64,000 nucleotides of DNA. Origin: Sinorhizobium sp. 8-89. Lineage in GTDB: Bacteria > Pseudomonadota > Alphaproteobacteria > Rhizobiales > Rhizobiaceae. Positions 36,129-45,311 of this stretch are shown here, one piece after another. The notes under the pieces are model-generated. The model was not told the origin of the DNA and did not search any database. It worked only from the letters and a program-made list of their open reading frames with translations. Positions within the stretch are counted from its first letter, which is position 1. Every line of letters begins with the position of its first letter. The stretch lies in the NCBI RefSeq assembly GCF_030124325.1, contig NZ_JASKLR010000006.1, positions 138,387 through 202,386 of the forward strand, given 5' to 3'. A program made the position numbers and the translations under genes.

Positions 36129-37313
36129 TCAAGCAGCCTTGCCGGCAGTGAACGCACGCCATGCGGCGACTGCCTTGTCGGCAGCTTCGGCCAGCGTTTC
36201 CGCGACGATGATGTTTTCGCCGGATTCGGCGAGGATGCGCCGGCCCGCTTCCATGTTGGTGCCGGAGAGGCGGACGACGAGCGGAACCGGCACGCCGACT
36301 TCGCGCAACGCCTTGATCACGCCCTCCGCCACCCAGTCGCAGCGGTTGATGCCGGCGAAGATGTTGACGAGAATCGTCTCGACTTGTCTGTCGTGCAGCA
36401 CGGCGCGGAAGGATTTCGCCACGCGATCGGGCGAGGCGCCGCCGCCGATGTCGAGGAAATTCGCGGGCTCGCCGCCGGCGATCTTGATCATGTCCATGGT
36501 CGCCATGGCGAGGCCCGCACCGTTGATGATGCAGCCGATATTGCCGTCGAGGCCAACATAGGAGAGCCCACGGTCGGACGCGTAGGTTTCGCGCGGATCC
36601 TCTTGGCTTTTGTCGCGCATCTCGGAGATATGCGGCCGGCGAAAGAGCGCGTTTTCGTCGAAGCTCATTTTGGCGTCGAGTGCCACGAGGTCGCCCCGGC
36701 GGGTCACGACCAGCGGATTGATCTCCAGCATCGAGGCGTCATAGTCGACGAAGGCGCGATAGCAGCCGAGCAGCGTCTGTGTGGCGCGGCCGATCAGAGC
36801 ATTGTCGATGCCCAATCCGAATGCGATCTCGCGGGCCTGGAAGTCCTGCATGCCGACGCCCGGATCGACGGTAGCGCGGATGATGGAATCGGGCTCGGTC
36901 TCGGCGATCTCCTCGATCTCCATGCCGCCCGAAGACGAAGCGACGATCATGATGCGTTCGGATTTGCGGTCGAGCACGAAGCCGATGTAGATTTCGCGCG
37001 CGATATCCATAGCCTCTTCGACATAGAGGCGGTTGACCAGTTTTCCCTGCGGCCCGGTCTGATGCGTCACAAGCGTGCGGCCAAGCATGGAGTCGGCGGC
37101 CTCGACGATCTCGTGGTCGGACGAGCAGAGCTTGATGCCACCCGCCTTGCCGCGCGCACCGGAATGGATCTGCGCCTTGACCACCCAGCGGTCGCCGCCG
37201 ATCTCCCTAGCACGATAAGCCGCCTGCTCGGGACTATAGGCAAGGCCGCCGCGCGGGATATGGATCTGGTAGCGGGCGAGAAGTTCCTTGGCCTGATATT
37301 CGTGAATGTCCAT
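36129..37313 (-). CDS. mtkA: malate-CoA ligase subunit (malate thiokinase, SucC-like beta)
   Basis: The 394-residue product has the ATP-grasp and CoA-ligase domains of succinyl-CoA synthetase beta subunits. It begins [20 protein letters not shown], with [29 protein letters not shown] and [10 protein letters not shown] as conserved blocks. These match MtkA of methylotrophs closely. With MtkB it forms malyl-CoA from malate, CoA and ATP. The start at 37313 follows GAAGGGAAGG and begins the conserved sequence; longer in-frame starts overlap the lyase gene. Spacing to neighbours is 12-13 bases. Confidence 0.88.
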   Translation of the reverse strand: MDIHEYQAKELLARYQIHIPRGGLAYSPEQAAYRAREIGGDRWVVKAQIHSGARGKAGGIKLCSSDHEIVEAADSMLGRTLVTHQTGPQGKLVNRLYVEEAMDIAREIYIGFVLDRKSERIMIVASSSGGMEIEEIAETEPDSIIRATVDPGVGMQDFQAREIAFGLGIDNALIGRATQTLLGCYRAFVDYDASMLEINPLVVTRRGDLVALDAKMSFDENALFRRPHISEMRDKSQEDPRETYASDRGLSYVGLDGNIGCIINGAGLAMATMDMIKIAGGEPANFLDIGGGASPDRVAKSFRAVLHDRQVETILVNIFAGINRCDWVAEGVIKALREVGVPVPLVVRLSGTNMEAGRRILAESGENIIVAETLAEAADKAVAAWRAFTAGKAA

Positions 37314-37326
37314 GGTGTCCTTCCCT

Positions 37327-38271
37327 TCAGCCGCGGCCGGCGGTGATTGCTTCATGGGTGGCGAGCACGTTGCGCGCCATGCGTTCCGAGGCGGCGTCGA
37401 TCATCTTGCCGTCGAGAGAGGCCGCGCCCTTGCCCTGGCTCTCGGCCAGCTTCAGCGCCTCGATGATGCGGCGGGCGCGGTCGACCTCCTTCTCCGGCGG
37501 AGAGAAGATCTCGTTGGCGAGCGCAATCTGGCTCGGATGGATCGCCCACTTGCCTTCGACGCCGAGGGCCGCAGCACGGCGCCCAGCCGCCTTGTAGCCG
37601 TCCGGATCGGAGAAATCGCCAAAGGGCCCATCGATGGCGCGCAGGCCGTAGGCGCGGCAGGCAACCGTCATCCGCGACAGGCCGAAATGCCATTGGTCGC
37701 CGGGATAGTCCGGATTGAGGCCGCCGATGCTGACCGTGCGGGCCTTCAGGCTCGCGGCGTAATCGGCCACACCGAAATGCAGCGCTTCAAGCCGTCCGCC
37801 GAAGGAGGCGATAGCTTCGACATTGGCCATGCCGAGCGCTGTCTCGATCAGCGCCTCGAGACCGACGCGCGTCTTGTAGCCCTTGGCAATCTCGATCTGA
37901 TTGACCATCGCCTCTACCATGTAGAGGTCGGCCGGCACGCCGACCTTCGGTACCAGCAGCGTGTCGATCCGGTCGCCCGCCTGCTCCATGAGGTCGATCA
38001 CGTCGCGATACATGTACTGGGTGTCGAGCCCGTTGATGCGAACCGAGATCGTCTTGCCGCGGCCGCGCCAGTCGATCTGATTGAGGGCAGCGACGATGTT
38101 GGCACGAGCGCGTTCCTTGTCCGGCGGCGCCACGGCATCCTCGATGTCGAGGAAGATGTAGTCGGAGTCAGAATTGGCGGCCTTCTCGATCATCTCGGGA
38201 TTGGAGCCTGGGACGGCGAGTTCGCTGCGCTGCAGGCGCAGCCGGCGGAGATGATTTATCGTGTGGCTCAT
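37327..38271 (-). CDS. mcl: malyl-CoA lyase (HpcH/HpaI-type CoA ester lyase)
   Basis: The 314-residue product is a TIM-barrel CoA ester lyase. Conserved segments are [35 protein letters not shown] (metal-binding region), the catalytic IPKVGV-like [19 protein letters not shown] stretch and [17 protein letters not shown]. It closely resembles methylotroph MclA, though a loop between VIGGLNPDY-like residues and DQWHF is shorter here. It splits malyl-CoA into acetyl-CoA and glyoxylate, supplying the glyoxylate used by the aminotransferase encoded just upstream. Confidence 0.88.
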   Translation of the reverse strand: MSHTINHLRRLRLQRSELAVPGSNPEMIEKAANSDSDYIFLDIEDAVAPPDKERARANIVAALNQIDWRGRGKTISVRINGLDTQYMYRDVIDLMEQAGDRIDTLLVPKVGVPADLYMVEAMVNQIEIAKGYKTRVGLEALIETALGMANVEAIASFGGRLEALHFGVADYAASLKARTVSIGGLNPDYPGDQWHFGLSRMTVACRAYGLRAIDGPFGDFSDPDGYKAAGRRAAALGVEGKWAIHPSQIALANEIFSPPEKEVDRARRIIEALKLAESQGKGAASLDGKMIDAASERMARNVLATHEAITAGRG

Positions 38272-38294
38272 AGAGTTCTCCCCTTCTGGTCTCT

Positions 38295-39485
38295 TCAGGC
38301 CGCTCTGGCGGTCGACGCCGTGGCGGCAGAGCGAAACTGCTTGATCGCTGCGCCCACGCCCGAGCCCGGCTCGATCTTCACACCGCAATCCAGCAGCGTG
38401 AGTTCAGCGGCCGAAAGCGCACCCAGAACCATGACCTCGTTCAGCGAGCCGAGGTGGCCGATGCGGAAGACCTTGCCTGCCACCTTGCTGAGCCCGCTGC
38501 CGAGCGAGGTGTTGTAGGTGCGGTAGGCGTGACGGATCACTTCCACGCCATCCACGCCTTCGGGGAGCCGGATCGCGGACACCGTGTCGGAATGCCATTT
38601 CGGCTCGGTCGCGCAAAGCTTGAGGCCCCAGGCGGAGACGGCGGCGCGGACGCCGTTCGCAAGGTGATGGTGGCGGGCGAAGATATTCTCGAGGCCTTCC
38701 TCAAAGATCAGGTCGAGAGAGGCGCGCAAGCCACGCAAAAGCTGCGTCGGCGGCGTATAGGGGAAATAGCCCGCGTCGTTGGTGTTGATCATGTCCTCGA
38801 ACGAGAAATAGCAGCGCAGATGGCGCGCGGTCCTGGCAGCTTCGAGCGCCTTCCCACTGACCGAGAGGAAGCCGAGGCCGGCGGGCAGCATGAAGCCCTT
38901 CTGCGAACCGGAAACGGCGCAATCGACGCCCCATTCGTCCTGGCGGAAGTCGATCGAGCCGATCGAGGAGACGCCATCGACGAAGAGCAGCGCCGGGTGG
39001 CCGCAGGCGTCGAGCGCAGCCCGGACGGCGGCCACGTCCGAGGTGACGCCAGTCGCGGTCTCGTTGTGCGTCACGAAAACAGCCTTGATCCGGTGCGCCT
39101 TGTCGGCGGCGAGGCGCTCGGCATAGAGCTCGACCGGCACACCTGTGCCCCATTCCCTGTCGATGCAATCAACCTCGAAGCCGAGGCGCTCGGCCATATC
39201 GACCCAGAGATGCGAGAACTGGCCGAAGCGGCTCATCAGCACGCGATCGCCGGGCGAGAGCACGTTGGTCATCGCCGCTTCCCAGGCGCCGGTGCCCGAT
39301 GAAGGATAGATGAAGACGCGGCCGCTGTGGTTCTTAAAGACCTTCTTGACGTCTGCGAAGAGCGGCAATGTCAAGTCTGGATAGCGAGGGGAGCGCATAT
39401 CCTCCATCGGCAGGTTCATCGCCTGGCGGACCTGTTCCGGAACGTTGGTGGGTCCGGGAATGAAGAGATGATTGTAGCCTGACAT
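38295..39485 (-). CDS. sga: serine-glyoxylate aminotransferase
   Basis: The 396-residue product is a class V PLP aminotransferase. It begins MSGYNHLFIPGPTNVPEQVR, has the cofactor-binding SSGTGAWEAAM and VDGVSSIGSIDFR regions, and the Schiff-base Lys in CAVSGSQKGFMLPAGLG. It moves the amino group of serine to glyoxylate, giving hydroxypyruvate and glycine, a central serine-cycle step. The start at 39485 was chosen because it begins the family sequence. It is the first gene of the leftward operon sga-mcl-mtkA-mtkB-(hpr remnant)-BCCT-fusion-(gck remnant). Confidence 0.88.
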   Translation of the reverse strand: MSGYNHLFIPGPTNVPEQVRQAMNLPMEDMRSPRYPDLTLPLFADVKKVFKNHSGRVFIYPSSGTGAWEAAMTNVLSPGDRVLMSRFGQFSHLWVDMAERLGFEVDCIDREWGTGVPVELYAERLAADKAHRIKAVFVTHNETATGVTSDVAAVRAALDACGHPALLFVDGVSSIGSIDFRQDEWGVDCAVSGSQKGFMLPAGLGFLSVSGKALEAARTARHLRCYFSFEDMINTNDAGYFPYTPPTQLLRGLRASLDLIFEEGLENIFARHHHLANGVRAAVSAWGLKLCATEPKWHSDTVSAIRLPEGVDGVEVIRHAYRTYNTSLGSGLSKVAGKVFRIGHLGSLNEVMVLGALSAAELTLLDCGVKIEPGSGVGAAIKQFRSAATASTARAA

Positions 39486-39641
39486 CGTTCCTCCAGTGGC
39501 TGCGTCCGCGGACGGCGTTTCCTCGGCACCAAAGCTGCCTTTCGGGTGATCGCCGCACAACACTCGCTCAGGCAGAAAAGAATGCCCGACGGGCAGCGTG
39601 GGAGCGGCCCTGACGGGTGGTCGCCTGGAAGGGATGGGTAG

Positions 39642-39664
39642 GAAAAGACTACCCGCAGGTAGTC
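39642..39664 (-). terminator. intrinsic terminator after the LuxR gene
   Basis: Read leftward, GACTACC-TGCG-GGTAGTC forms a perfect 7-bp stem followed by TTTTCC, and the first arm overlaps the LuxR stop codon. This separates the regulator gene from the serine-cycle operon, whose promoter must lie in 39486-39641. Confidence 0.7.
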
Positions 39665-40292
39665 ACTCCGGACTGCGCCGGCGCTCTTTGGTGTAAAGGG
39701 CGACCGCCATGGCGCGATTGCGCACCTCGAGCTTATCGTACAGATTTTTGAGGTGGTATTTCACCGTATTCTCGGAAATGCCTGTTCGCGCCGCGATTTG
39801 AACATTGGTCCAACCATTGGCCAGCATGCCGAGCAGTTCGCTTTCGCGAGAGGTGAGCTGTTGGAACGGCGTGTTCGAGATTTTCGAGAGCACCGTGTAT
39901 GGAATGCAGATCCGACCCTGCATTACGGCGGTGAGCGTCGCAAACAGGATTTCAGGATCTTCGAACTGGTAGCAGAGACCGTTGACACCGAGCCGGATCG
40001 TCTCGTTGAGGACCGAAGGATTGCTCGTGTCGGCAAAGAGAACGATCCGTGGGTCGAACCCGAGCCGGCCGAGTTCGGCGAGCACCTCGGGCGCCTCGGC
40101 ATCGTCGAGCTGCCAACTGAGCAGCACGCAGTCCGTCTCGACGGAGGCAAGCTTCTCGCAAAGTTCGGCCGATGTCCGCGCCGTATCGATGATGGAAAAC
40201 CTGGCATTTTCGGAAAAAAGTCCACGAAGAGCGGCAATCACCAAGGGATTGCGCTCCGCGATCAAAACTCGGCCTCCGCCCTCCTGCGACAT
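39663..40292 (-). CDS. LuxR/NarL family regulator with degenerate receiver domain
   Basis: The 209-residue product has a response-regulator-like N-domain (about 8-125) and a LuxR helix-turn-helix at the C-terminus (LTSRESELLGMLANG, then TGISENTVKYHLKNLYDKL). The phosphoacceptor Asp expected after VLL is Ser59 (DCVLLSWQLDD), and the conserved Lys of the receiver is replaced near 109 (LCYQFED). It therefore probably works without phosphorylation or senses another signal. The start at 40292 follows GGGAGG. It lies directly upstream of the serine-cycle operon in the same direction but ends in its own terminator, so it is a likely local regulator of sga-mcl-mtkAB. Confidence 0.84.
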   Translation of the reverse strand: MSQEGGGRVLIAERNPLVIAALRGLFSENARFSIIDTARTSAELCEKLASVETDCVLLSWQLDDAEAPEVLAELGRLGFDPRIVLFADTSNPSVLNETIRLGVNGLCYQFEDPEILFATLTAVMQGRICIPYTVLSKISNTPFQQLTSRESELLGMLANGWTNVQIAARTGISENTVKYHLKNLYDKLEVRNRAMAVALYTKERRRSPE

Positions 40293-40833
40293 GTGCCTCC
40301 CTGCGTCCTTGCCGTGATATGCACCCATCAGCGATGCCTGCACCGTAACATCACAAATCGCGGACATTTCCCCGTCGAGCGACGAAACGTGTCCTAAAAC
40401 GCATCTCTGCGCGGAACGGAGGCGAACGGCGCAAAACCGCGCTCAGCCGATCGCCTGTTTCTGGGCGCGCGCGGTTAAGGCGGAACGGGAAAAACCAACG
40501 TTGCGGCCGTATTCCTCGGAGGACCCTTCACAGGTCCACCGAACTCCAAGAGCTGAGCTCTTTTCAGCCCCACTTCATTTCACCGGTGGCGGCCTTGGAA
40601 CGGACATCGAGGGGACCCCATTCCAAACTTCGGGAGGCGGGCTAACAACATGGCCGCCTTTAGCGCGGCGGCAGCCCCGTTGAAGGTTACGACTCTTTGC
40701 TCGCGGGCTTAAGGGCAGAATCGAACAGCCCGCCTAAAGACGGCCGTCGCTGACCATGGGCTGTGCAAAAGTTTGCGTTGACCGTTTCCGATGGCGAGGC
40801 GACACTTGCAACCTGCGGCAAGGCGGGAGGAAA
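40293..40833. other. 541-base region without a recognised gene
   Basis: No open frame here gives a recognisable protein. Two weak stem-loops are visible: AAGAG-CTGAG-CTCTT at 40548-40562 followed by TT, and GCGGGCT/AGCCCGC at 40703-40733 with a 17-base loop. Promoters of the LuxR gene and of the small gene at 40834 must lie here. Confidence 0.4.
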
Positions 40834-41142
40834 ATGATGGCCGAGCCAGACAGCTGGCGCCACATGGCAACTGCGCCGAAAGACGGCAGTCGGATCCTCG
40901 TCACGATCCGCCCATCGGAACAAGGGGCGGCAGAAGTTGACCTCGCCTATTGGTCAAATGGCGACCAGTTCGGTGCAGAAGGCTGGCGCGCCTCTGATTC
41001 CTCGCCCGGCCGCATCATCGAATACGCCGAGCCGGAATTGAAGTGCTGGATGCCGATGCCTTCGGCCAATCTCAATCGCACCTCGATGCCCTCACCCTGG
41101 GAAGGCGAGGACGACCAAGAGCTCGACGGGTCGGGGATTTAA
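40834..41142 (+). CDS. hypothetical protein, DUF551-like small protein
   Basis: The 102-residue product starts MMAEPDSWRHMATAPKDGSR, and a later PELKCWMPMP completes a pattern (W-x3-TAPKDG-x-ILV ... WMP) common in small phage-related and rhizobial hypothetical proteins of unknown function. GGGAGGAAA precedes the double ATG. It has no membrane segment. Nothing in its surroundings indicates a role. I judge it real from the ribosome-binding site and the family pattern. Confidence 0.6.
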   Translation: MMAEPDSWRHMATAPKDGSRILVTIRPSEQGAAEVDLAYWSNGDQFGAEGWRASDSSPGRIIEYAEPELKCWMPMPSANLNRTSMPSPWEGEDDQELDGSGI

Positions 41143-41491
41143 GAACCTGCTCCGCCATGCTCCGAAGATGATGCCAAGCGAGTGCCAAAATCCAACGCGA
41201 CAAGGAGGCGACGAACGGCTCGCGCGATTTCTGGACCACCGCATTCGGGTTCCGAACGACCGACGTTCCCGACGATACATTATGCGATCCTTTGAGCACG
41301 GAAAGTGAACAGCGACGACGACGCTTTCCCAGCTCAGCCGAGCGGATCACCGTACGCTCGTGGATCGTTGAAGTTCCCTTTGGCATTAGCCCTGAATCGC
41401 TGACGTCGCCAGTTGGCGTGGCCGTCACATCGTCATCTAAGGGCCCGGAACAGGTCCGCAGAGGCGTTCTGATCCGACGACAAAATAGCGC
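41143..41491. other. 349-base region without a recognised gene
   Basis: This gap separates the small hypothetical gene from the 3' end of the leftward cyclase/ATPase gene. Short open frames on both strands give no recognisable protein, and no clear hairpin terminator follows the stop at 41492. Confidence 0.4.
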
Positions 41492-44137
41492 CTAACTTGC
41501 AACGGCCGCGCGGCATGACAAAAGTATCTCGTCCCATTGACGCTTAACCCCTTTTTCGCTCATGCGGGTAAATCGCTTGTTTCCTAACGCTTTGCGGACT
41601 GCTGACACGATTTTCTGGAAATCGGCATCGTCTGTCGGCTCAAACCGGACTCCTAGGCGAGCGAGACGACCATTCACTGCTCCGATGATTTCTGCAGCAC
41701 CGTCCCAATCCCCCTTGGCGGCGAGCACTCCGCTTATCGCTGCGATCGCGAGGTTCACTACCATTGGATAGTCATACCTCTCGCCGATGGCCAAGGCCTG
41801 GCCGGCGAGCGCTGCAGCGTTCCTCCAGTCGCCGCTGTGCAGTCTAAAATGGGCAAGGTTTTGCAACAGGTGACCGGGCCAATAGGTGTCCCCGAGCTTA
41901 TCGAGCAGTTTGAGGGCATCATGATAGTGGGCTTCAGCTGCAGTCTCATCCCCTTCAGCGCGTGTCCCTTCGCCAATAGCAATAAGGGCGAGCGCAGTTC
42001 CATAGTCATCGCCAATGAGCCTCGACAGTTCCAGTGATTGCGCGATCAACATGCCGCCTGTCTCGGGATCGCCTGAGGTGGCTTTCGCGATACCGGCAAT
42101 AATTCCGGCACTCGCAATTCCGGCCTTGTTGTCCAGCTCGCAGTAGATGCGGTGACTTTCAACGCCATATTCACGCGCTGTTTCGGAATCGCCGGACATG
42201 TATCGGATCAATGCGGCTGAGTTCAAAATCAGCGCCAGCGGCTCCAGCTCACCCGTGGTTCGCGCATGCTCCAAAGCCTTATCCGCCCATGCTCTTGCTT
42301 CGGAAAACTGACCTCTCGATATCCAAAGCCACCTTAGCGCCTCGATGAGCTTGGCGGATTGAAGGGCGCTGGATTGTCTCATCCGCCATTCAAGTGCCAC
42401 CCGAATGTTTCCAGCTTCCTGCATCAGCTGCTCGACAAAGTCGCGCTGATTGAACCTCATCACGTTTGGAGCAGCCGACAGAACAAGGTCGGTAAAATGG
42501 TCCGCCTGACGGATACGCACAGTTTCGTACTCGCCAGACTCTCGGAGGCTATCGAGCGCAAAATCGCGAACCGTATCCAGCATGTTTAGGCGCGGGTGAC
42601 CCAGCGCCGTGGTTCTGAACAACAAGCTCTTGTCCAAAAGAGCTTCCACGTAATCAACTACGTCGGCTTCATCCTGGAACAAATATTCAACGGCACCCAG
42701 ATCGAACCCACCATTGAAGACAGACGACGCATAAAAGACCCGGCGCTGGTTGTCCGTCAGAAGATGGTCGCTCCATCCGATCATCAGACGAAGGGTGCGG
42801 TGACGGGGATCAATATCCCGTGCCTTGCTTCGAAGGTCCTGCATTCTCGTTTGAAGCCGGTTCTCCAGCTCCGCGACACTCAGGAGTCCCACATGCGAGG
42901 CTGCCAGTTCAAGCGCCAGCGGTAGCCCGTCAAGTCTCCGGCATACTCTGGAGATCGAAACTAGTGTGTCATTTTCCAATCTGAAGTCTGGCCGCTCGCG
43001 GCGTATGAAATTCTCAAAAAGCTTTACAGATGGGTTCTCTCGAATCTGATCGAAGCTCGCCTCTTCGTCGGGTAGGGTGAGAGGGGGTACGACGAAGTCG
43101 GTCTCCGAGCGCAATTTGAGCGGCTCACGACTGGTGGTCACAACGGTGACGCCCGGACATCTTCTGAGGATGGTATTTATGACAGGTGCACCTTCAACCA
43201 GGTGCTCGAAGGTGTCGAGTATTAACAACACCTCAGCGCCGCCTAGCGAGTTGCACACCGTTTCTACGGCGGAAACGCCGGGGACCTCCTGCAGGCCAAC
43301 GGCCTTGCAGATCTCCGAAGCGATTAGATCCGGATCATCAATTTCGCTCAACTGTACGAAAAACACCCCGCGCGAGAAGAAGCTCAGCGCTGATCTGCCA
43401 GCGTGTATCGCCAAGCTAGTCTTGCCCACGCCGCCGGCACCCGTCAGCGTAATAATTCGGCTCTGCTTATCTGCCAAGATTCGATTGAGCCGGTCCATTT
43501 CTGAGCGTCGACCGTAGAGAACTGGCACATCGGACGGGAGATTGGTGCGATTGGCGCCGATGGATGAGATCGGTGCAAAATCGCTTTGTAATCCTGGGAT
43601 CACCAGATCGAACAGCGCTTCAGGATATCGAAGGTCCTTGAGGCGATGGAACCCGAGATCGCGTATTTCTACATTCGCTCCGATCGGACCTTCTGCGATC
43701 TCATCGCGGACGACGTTCGAAATGACGATCTGGCCTCCGTGGGCCACCGATGCGATACGAGCCGCACGGTGCACCTCTATTCCGGTTATCGCGGCATCGT
43801 GTCTTCTTATCTTTCCGGAATGCAGCCCCATCCGGACCAGTGGCTTGCACCCTTGAGCCCATTCCTCCTTCGTCAAAGCAAATTGTGCATCAATCGCCGC
43901 CTGCACCCCTTGGGCCGAGGCGGGAAAGAGTGCGAATACAGAGTCTCCAGCAACGTTTATTTCTTCGCCACCATAAGAGTGGATGGCACTCCGCAAAAGT
44001 TCGTTGTGCCGAAGGAGCATCTGATCGTAGAGGTCAGGATAAGAATCCACCAGGTTTGTTGACCCCTCAATGTCAGTGAAGAGCATGCAAACGCTGTCGC
44101 CTGACGATTGAGACCGACTTGCTATTTGGGGTGCCAT
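41492..44137 (-). CDS. class III cyclase-homology / NB-ARC ATPase / TPR protein
   Basis: The 881-residue product has three parts. Residues about 15-190 are a class III nucleotide cyclase homology domain with metal-binding Asp residues in LFTDIEGSTNL and VAGDSVFALFP, and EVHRAARIASVAHGGQI. The substrate-specifying Lys position reads EEIN, so cyclase activity is uncertain. Next is an NB-ARC/AAA-like ATPase (P-loop LTGAGGVGKTSLA near 233; Walker B LLILDTFEHL near 303; TTSREPLKL), then a helical TPR-like C-terminal half with NLAHFRLHSGDWRNAAALAG. Its start lies inside the tfuA gene (16-base overlap), the last gene of the RiPP operon, so it is translationally coupled and probably regulates or senses for that system. 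Confidence 0.83.
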   Translation of the reverse strand: MAPQIASRSQSSGDSVCMLFTDIEGSTNLVDSYPDLYDQMLLRHNELLRSAIHSYGGEEINVAGDSVFALFPASAQGVQAAIDAQFALTKEEWAQGCKPLVRMGLHSGKIRRHDAAITGIEVHRAARIASVAHGGQIVISNVVRDEIAEGPIGANVEIRDLGFHRLKDLRYPEALFDLVIPGLQSDFAPISSIGANRTNLPSDVPVLYGRRSEMDRLNRILADKQSRIITLTGAGGVGKTSLAIHAGRSALSFFSRGVFFVQLSEIDDPDLIASEICKAVGLQEVPGVSAVETVCNSLGGAEVLLILDTFEHLVEGAPVINTILRRCPGVTVVTTSREPLKLRSETDFVVPPLTLPDEEASFDQIRENPSVKLFENFIRRERPDFRLENDTLVSISRVCRRLDGLPLALELAASHVGLLSVAELENRLQTRMQDLRSKARDIDPRHRTLRLMIGWSDHLLTDNQRRVFYASSVFNGGFDLGAVEYLFQDEADVVDYVEALLDKSLLFRTTALGHPRLNMLDTVRDFALDSLRESGEYETVRIRQADHFTDLVLSAAPNVMRFNQRDFVEQLMQEAGNIRVALEWRMRQSSALQSAKLIEALRWLWISRGQFSEARAWADKALEHARTTGELEPLALILNSAALIRYMSGDSETAREYGVESHRIYCELDNKAGIASAGIIAGIAKATSGDPETGGMLIAQSLELSRLIGDDYGTALALIAIGEGTRAEGDETAAEAHYHDALKLLDKLGDTYWPGHLLQNLAHFRLHSGDWRNAAALAGQALAIGERYDYPMVVNLAIAAISGVLAAKGDWDGAAEIIGAVNGRLARLGVRFEPTDDADFQKIVSAVRKALGNKRFTRMSEKGVKRQWDEILLSCRAAVAS

Positions 44138-45309
44138 AACAACACCTCTCTCGGCTTTGTTGACTGACCCGGTCCGAACAAAAAGGTCCGTCGAAGGCAC
44201 TTGGTCAGAGCAAGTTGAGTGCGATGTATGCTCAGGCGTTTAGAGTACGACGAGCTCCTTCCTTTGCGTGTGAGGAGCTCATTCCATGAGCCAACACGAT
44301 GGGCGTTGGCCAACTGACGTTCAGCCTGCCGGAGGTCCTCGATTCCGGGTCGAAGGCCACATCGCCGAGCTTCGGAGACAGCCCTCCGAAAGATGTTGAA
44401 CCTCATCAGGTCAGCCTCTAGTTCGCCGGAGCCTTCAAGGATATTCCAAACTGACGAGGTCGGCACCGTCAATTCTCCGTCGAGCCAGGCAATTTCATCG
44501 TCGAGGCGTGAATGGGCCCTCCCGGAACAGCAAAGCCATTCGATGAACTCAACTTCTATTTGTTTCCGATCCGCGCCACTCAACCCATCAGCGGCTCGCT
44601 CCCTGCCATCGCTTGAGAGTCCAAACAGCTGAGGTGAACTCAACGGGCGGAGCGGACCTCCTTCAATCTCTAGTAATTTCAAGACCTTGTTTGCAGCCTG
44701 AACGGCGTCGGCACGCTTTGTGTCTATGGCCTTCAAAAGGTCGAGCATCTCGCTAGGGAGGTGCCGCCCAGCCTTCTGATACGCGCCGGGCCAGGTCCGC
44801 ATAGTATAGTGAAGCGATTGAGCCGCCGAGATAATTCCCTCGGCTTCGGGTGCTCCCATGAGACCTTTCCTGGTAGCCCGTCGCAGAGCGATCCGCATGT
44901 TAATCAATGGTTCCGTGAGCGGCGGAAAAGGCATTTCCTCGCGGTAAAGGACCGCCACTTCGTCCTCGGCGGATATCACGCGCTGCTTGAACAGTCGAAA
45001 TATGATCCCCGCGCCATGCGCACCTGCCGGAAAGCAATCCGCCGCTCGCAGTGCGCCCATGCTGGAAGCGCCAACCACAACCGCCCCGTCCTGGACGACA
45101 TCAACGACTTCCCGTGGCGAAATGGCAAGGACGTTGCCAAATGCGCCGTCAAGGACCAGAAAGAACTGATGTCTCAGGATGCGATAAGCATAAAGGTCCC
45201 CCCGCCTTGCCGGAGGTCTTATGATCGCATTTGGCAAAATGGACAGGATGTCCGAAGCGGGGGCGCTTGGGCCCAAAAACACGACCGGCGGCATCCGCAT
45301 CGCGCCCAT
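44122..45309 (-). CDS. tfuA: TfuA-like protein (YcaO partner)
   Basis: The 395-residue product has the TfuA core domain in its first 200 residues: VVFLGPSAPASD near 9, PPARRGDLYAYR near 33, VVGASSMGALRAADCFP near 79 and the EDEVAVLYRE motif after it. TfuA proteins partner with YcaO enzymes to form backbone thioamides, probably by delivering sulfide; the name comes from the trifolitoxin locus of Rhizobium. The C-terminal half is not recognisable as another domain. It starts two bases after the ycaO stop and its end overlaps the cyclase/ATPase gene, so all three belong to one operon led by the precursor peptide. Confidence 0.85.
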   Translation of the reverse strand: MGAMRMPPVVFLGPSAPASDILSILPNAIIRPPARRGDLYAYRILRHQFFLVLDGAFGNVLAISPREVVDVVQDGAVVVGASSMGALRAADCFPAGAHGAGIIFRLFKQRVISAEDEVAVLYREEMPFPPLTEPLINMRIALRRATRKGLMGAPEAEGIISAAQSLHYTMRTWPGAYQKAGRHLPSEMLDLLKAIDTKRADAVQAANKVLKLLEIEGGPLRPLSSPQLFGLSSDGRERAADGLSGADRKQIEVEFIEWLCCSGRAHSRLDDEIAWLDGELTVPTSSVWNILEGSGELEADLMRFNIFRRAVSEARRCGLRPGIEDLRQAERQLANAHRVGSWNELLTRKGRSSSYSKRLSIHRTQLALTKCLRRTFLFGPGQSTKPREVLLWHPK

Positions 45310-45311
45310 CG

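Noticed and set aside
36129-37313. Annotation of the mtkA/mtkB pair as housekeeping succinyl-CoA synthetase
   Set aside because: The pair lies between malyl-CoA lyase and other serine-cycle genes and its N-terminal and ligase motifs match methylotroph malate thiokinase as I remember it; an enzyme assay would settle it.
34971-37346. A 791-codon open frame on the + strand opposite mtkB and mtkA
   Set aside because: Its translation is rich in Arg, His and Asp with no recognisable domain, and it mirrors the codon pattern of the clearly real mtkAB genes. Long antisense frames are common in GC-rich genomes.
41072-41495. Two short open frames on opposite strands between the small hypothetical gene and the cyclase/ATPase gene
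   Set aside because: Neither has a good start signal or a recognisable translation, and they overlap each other.
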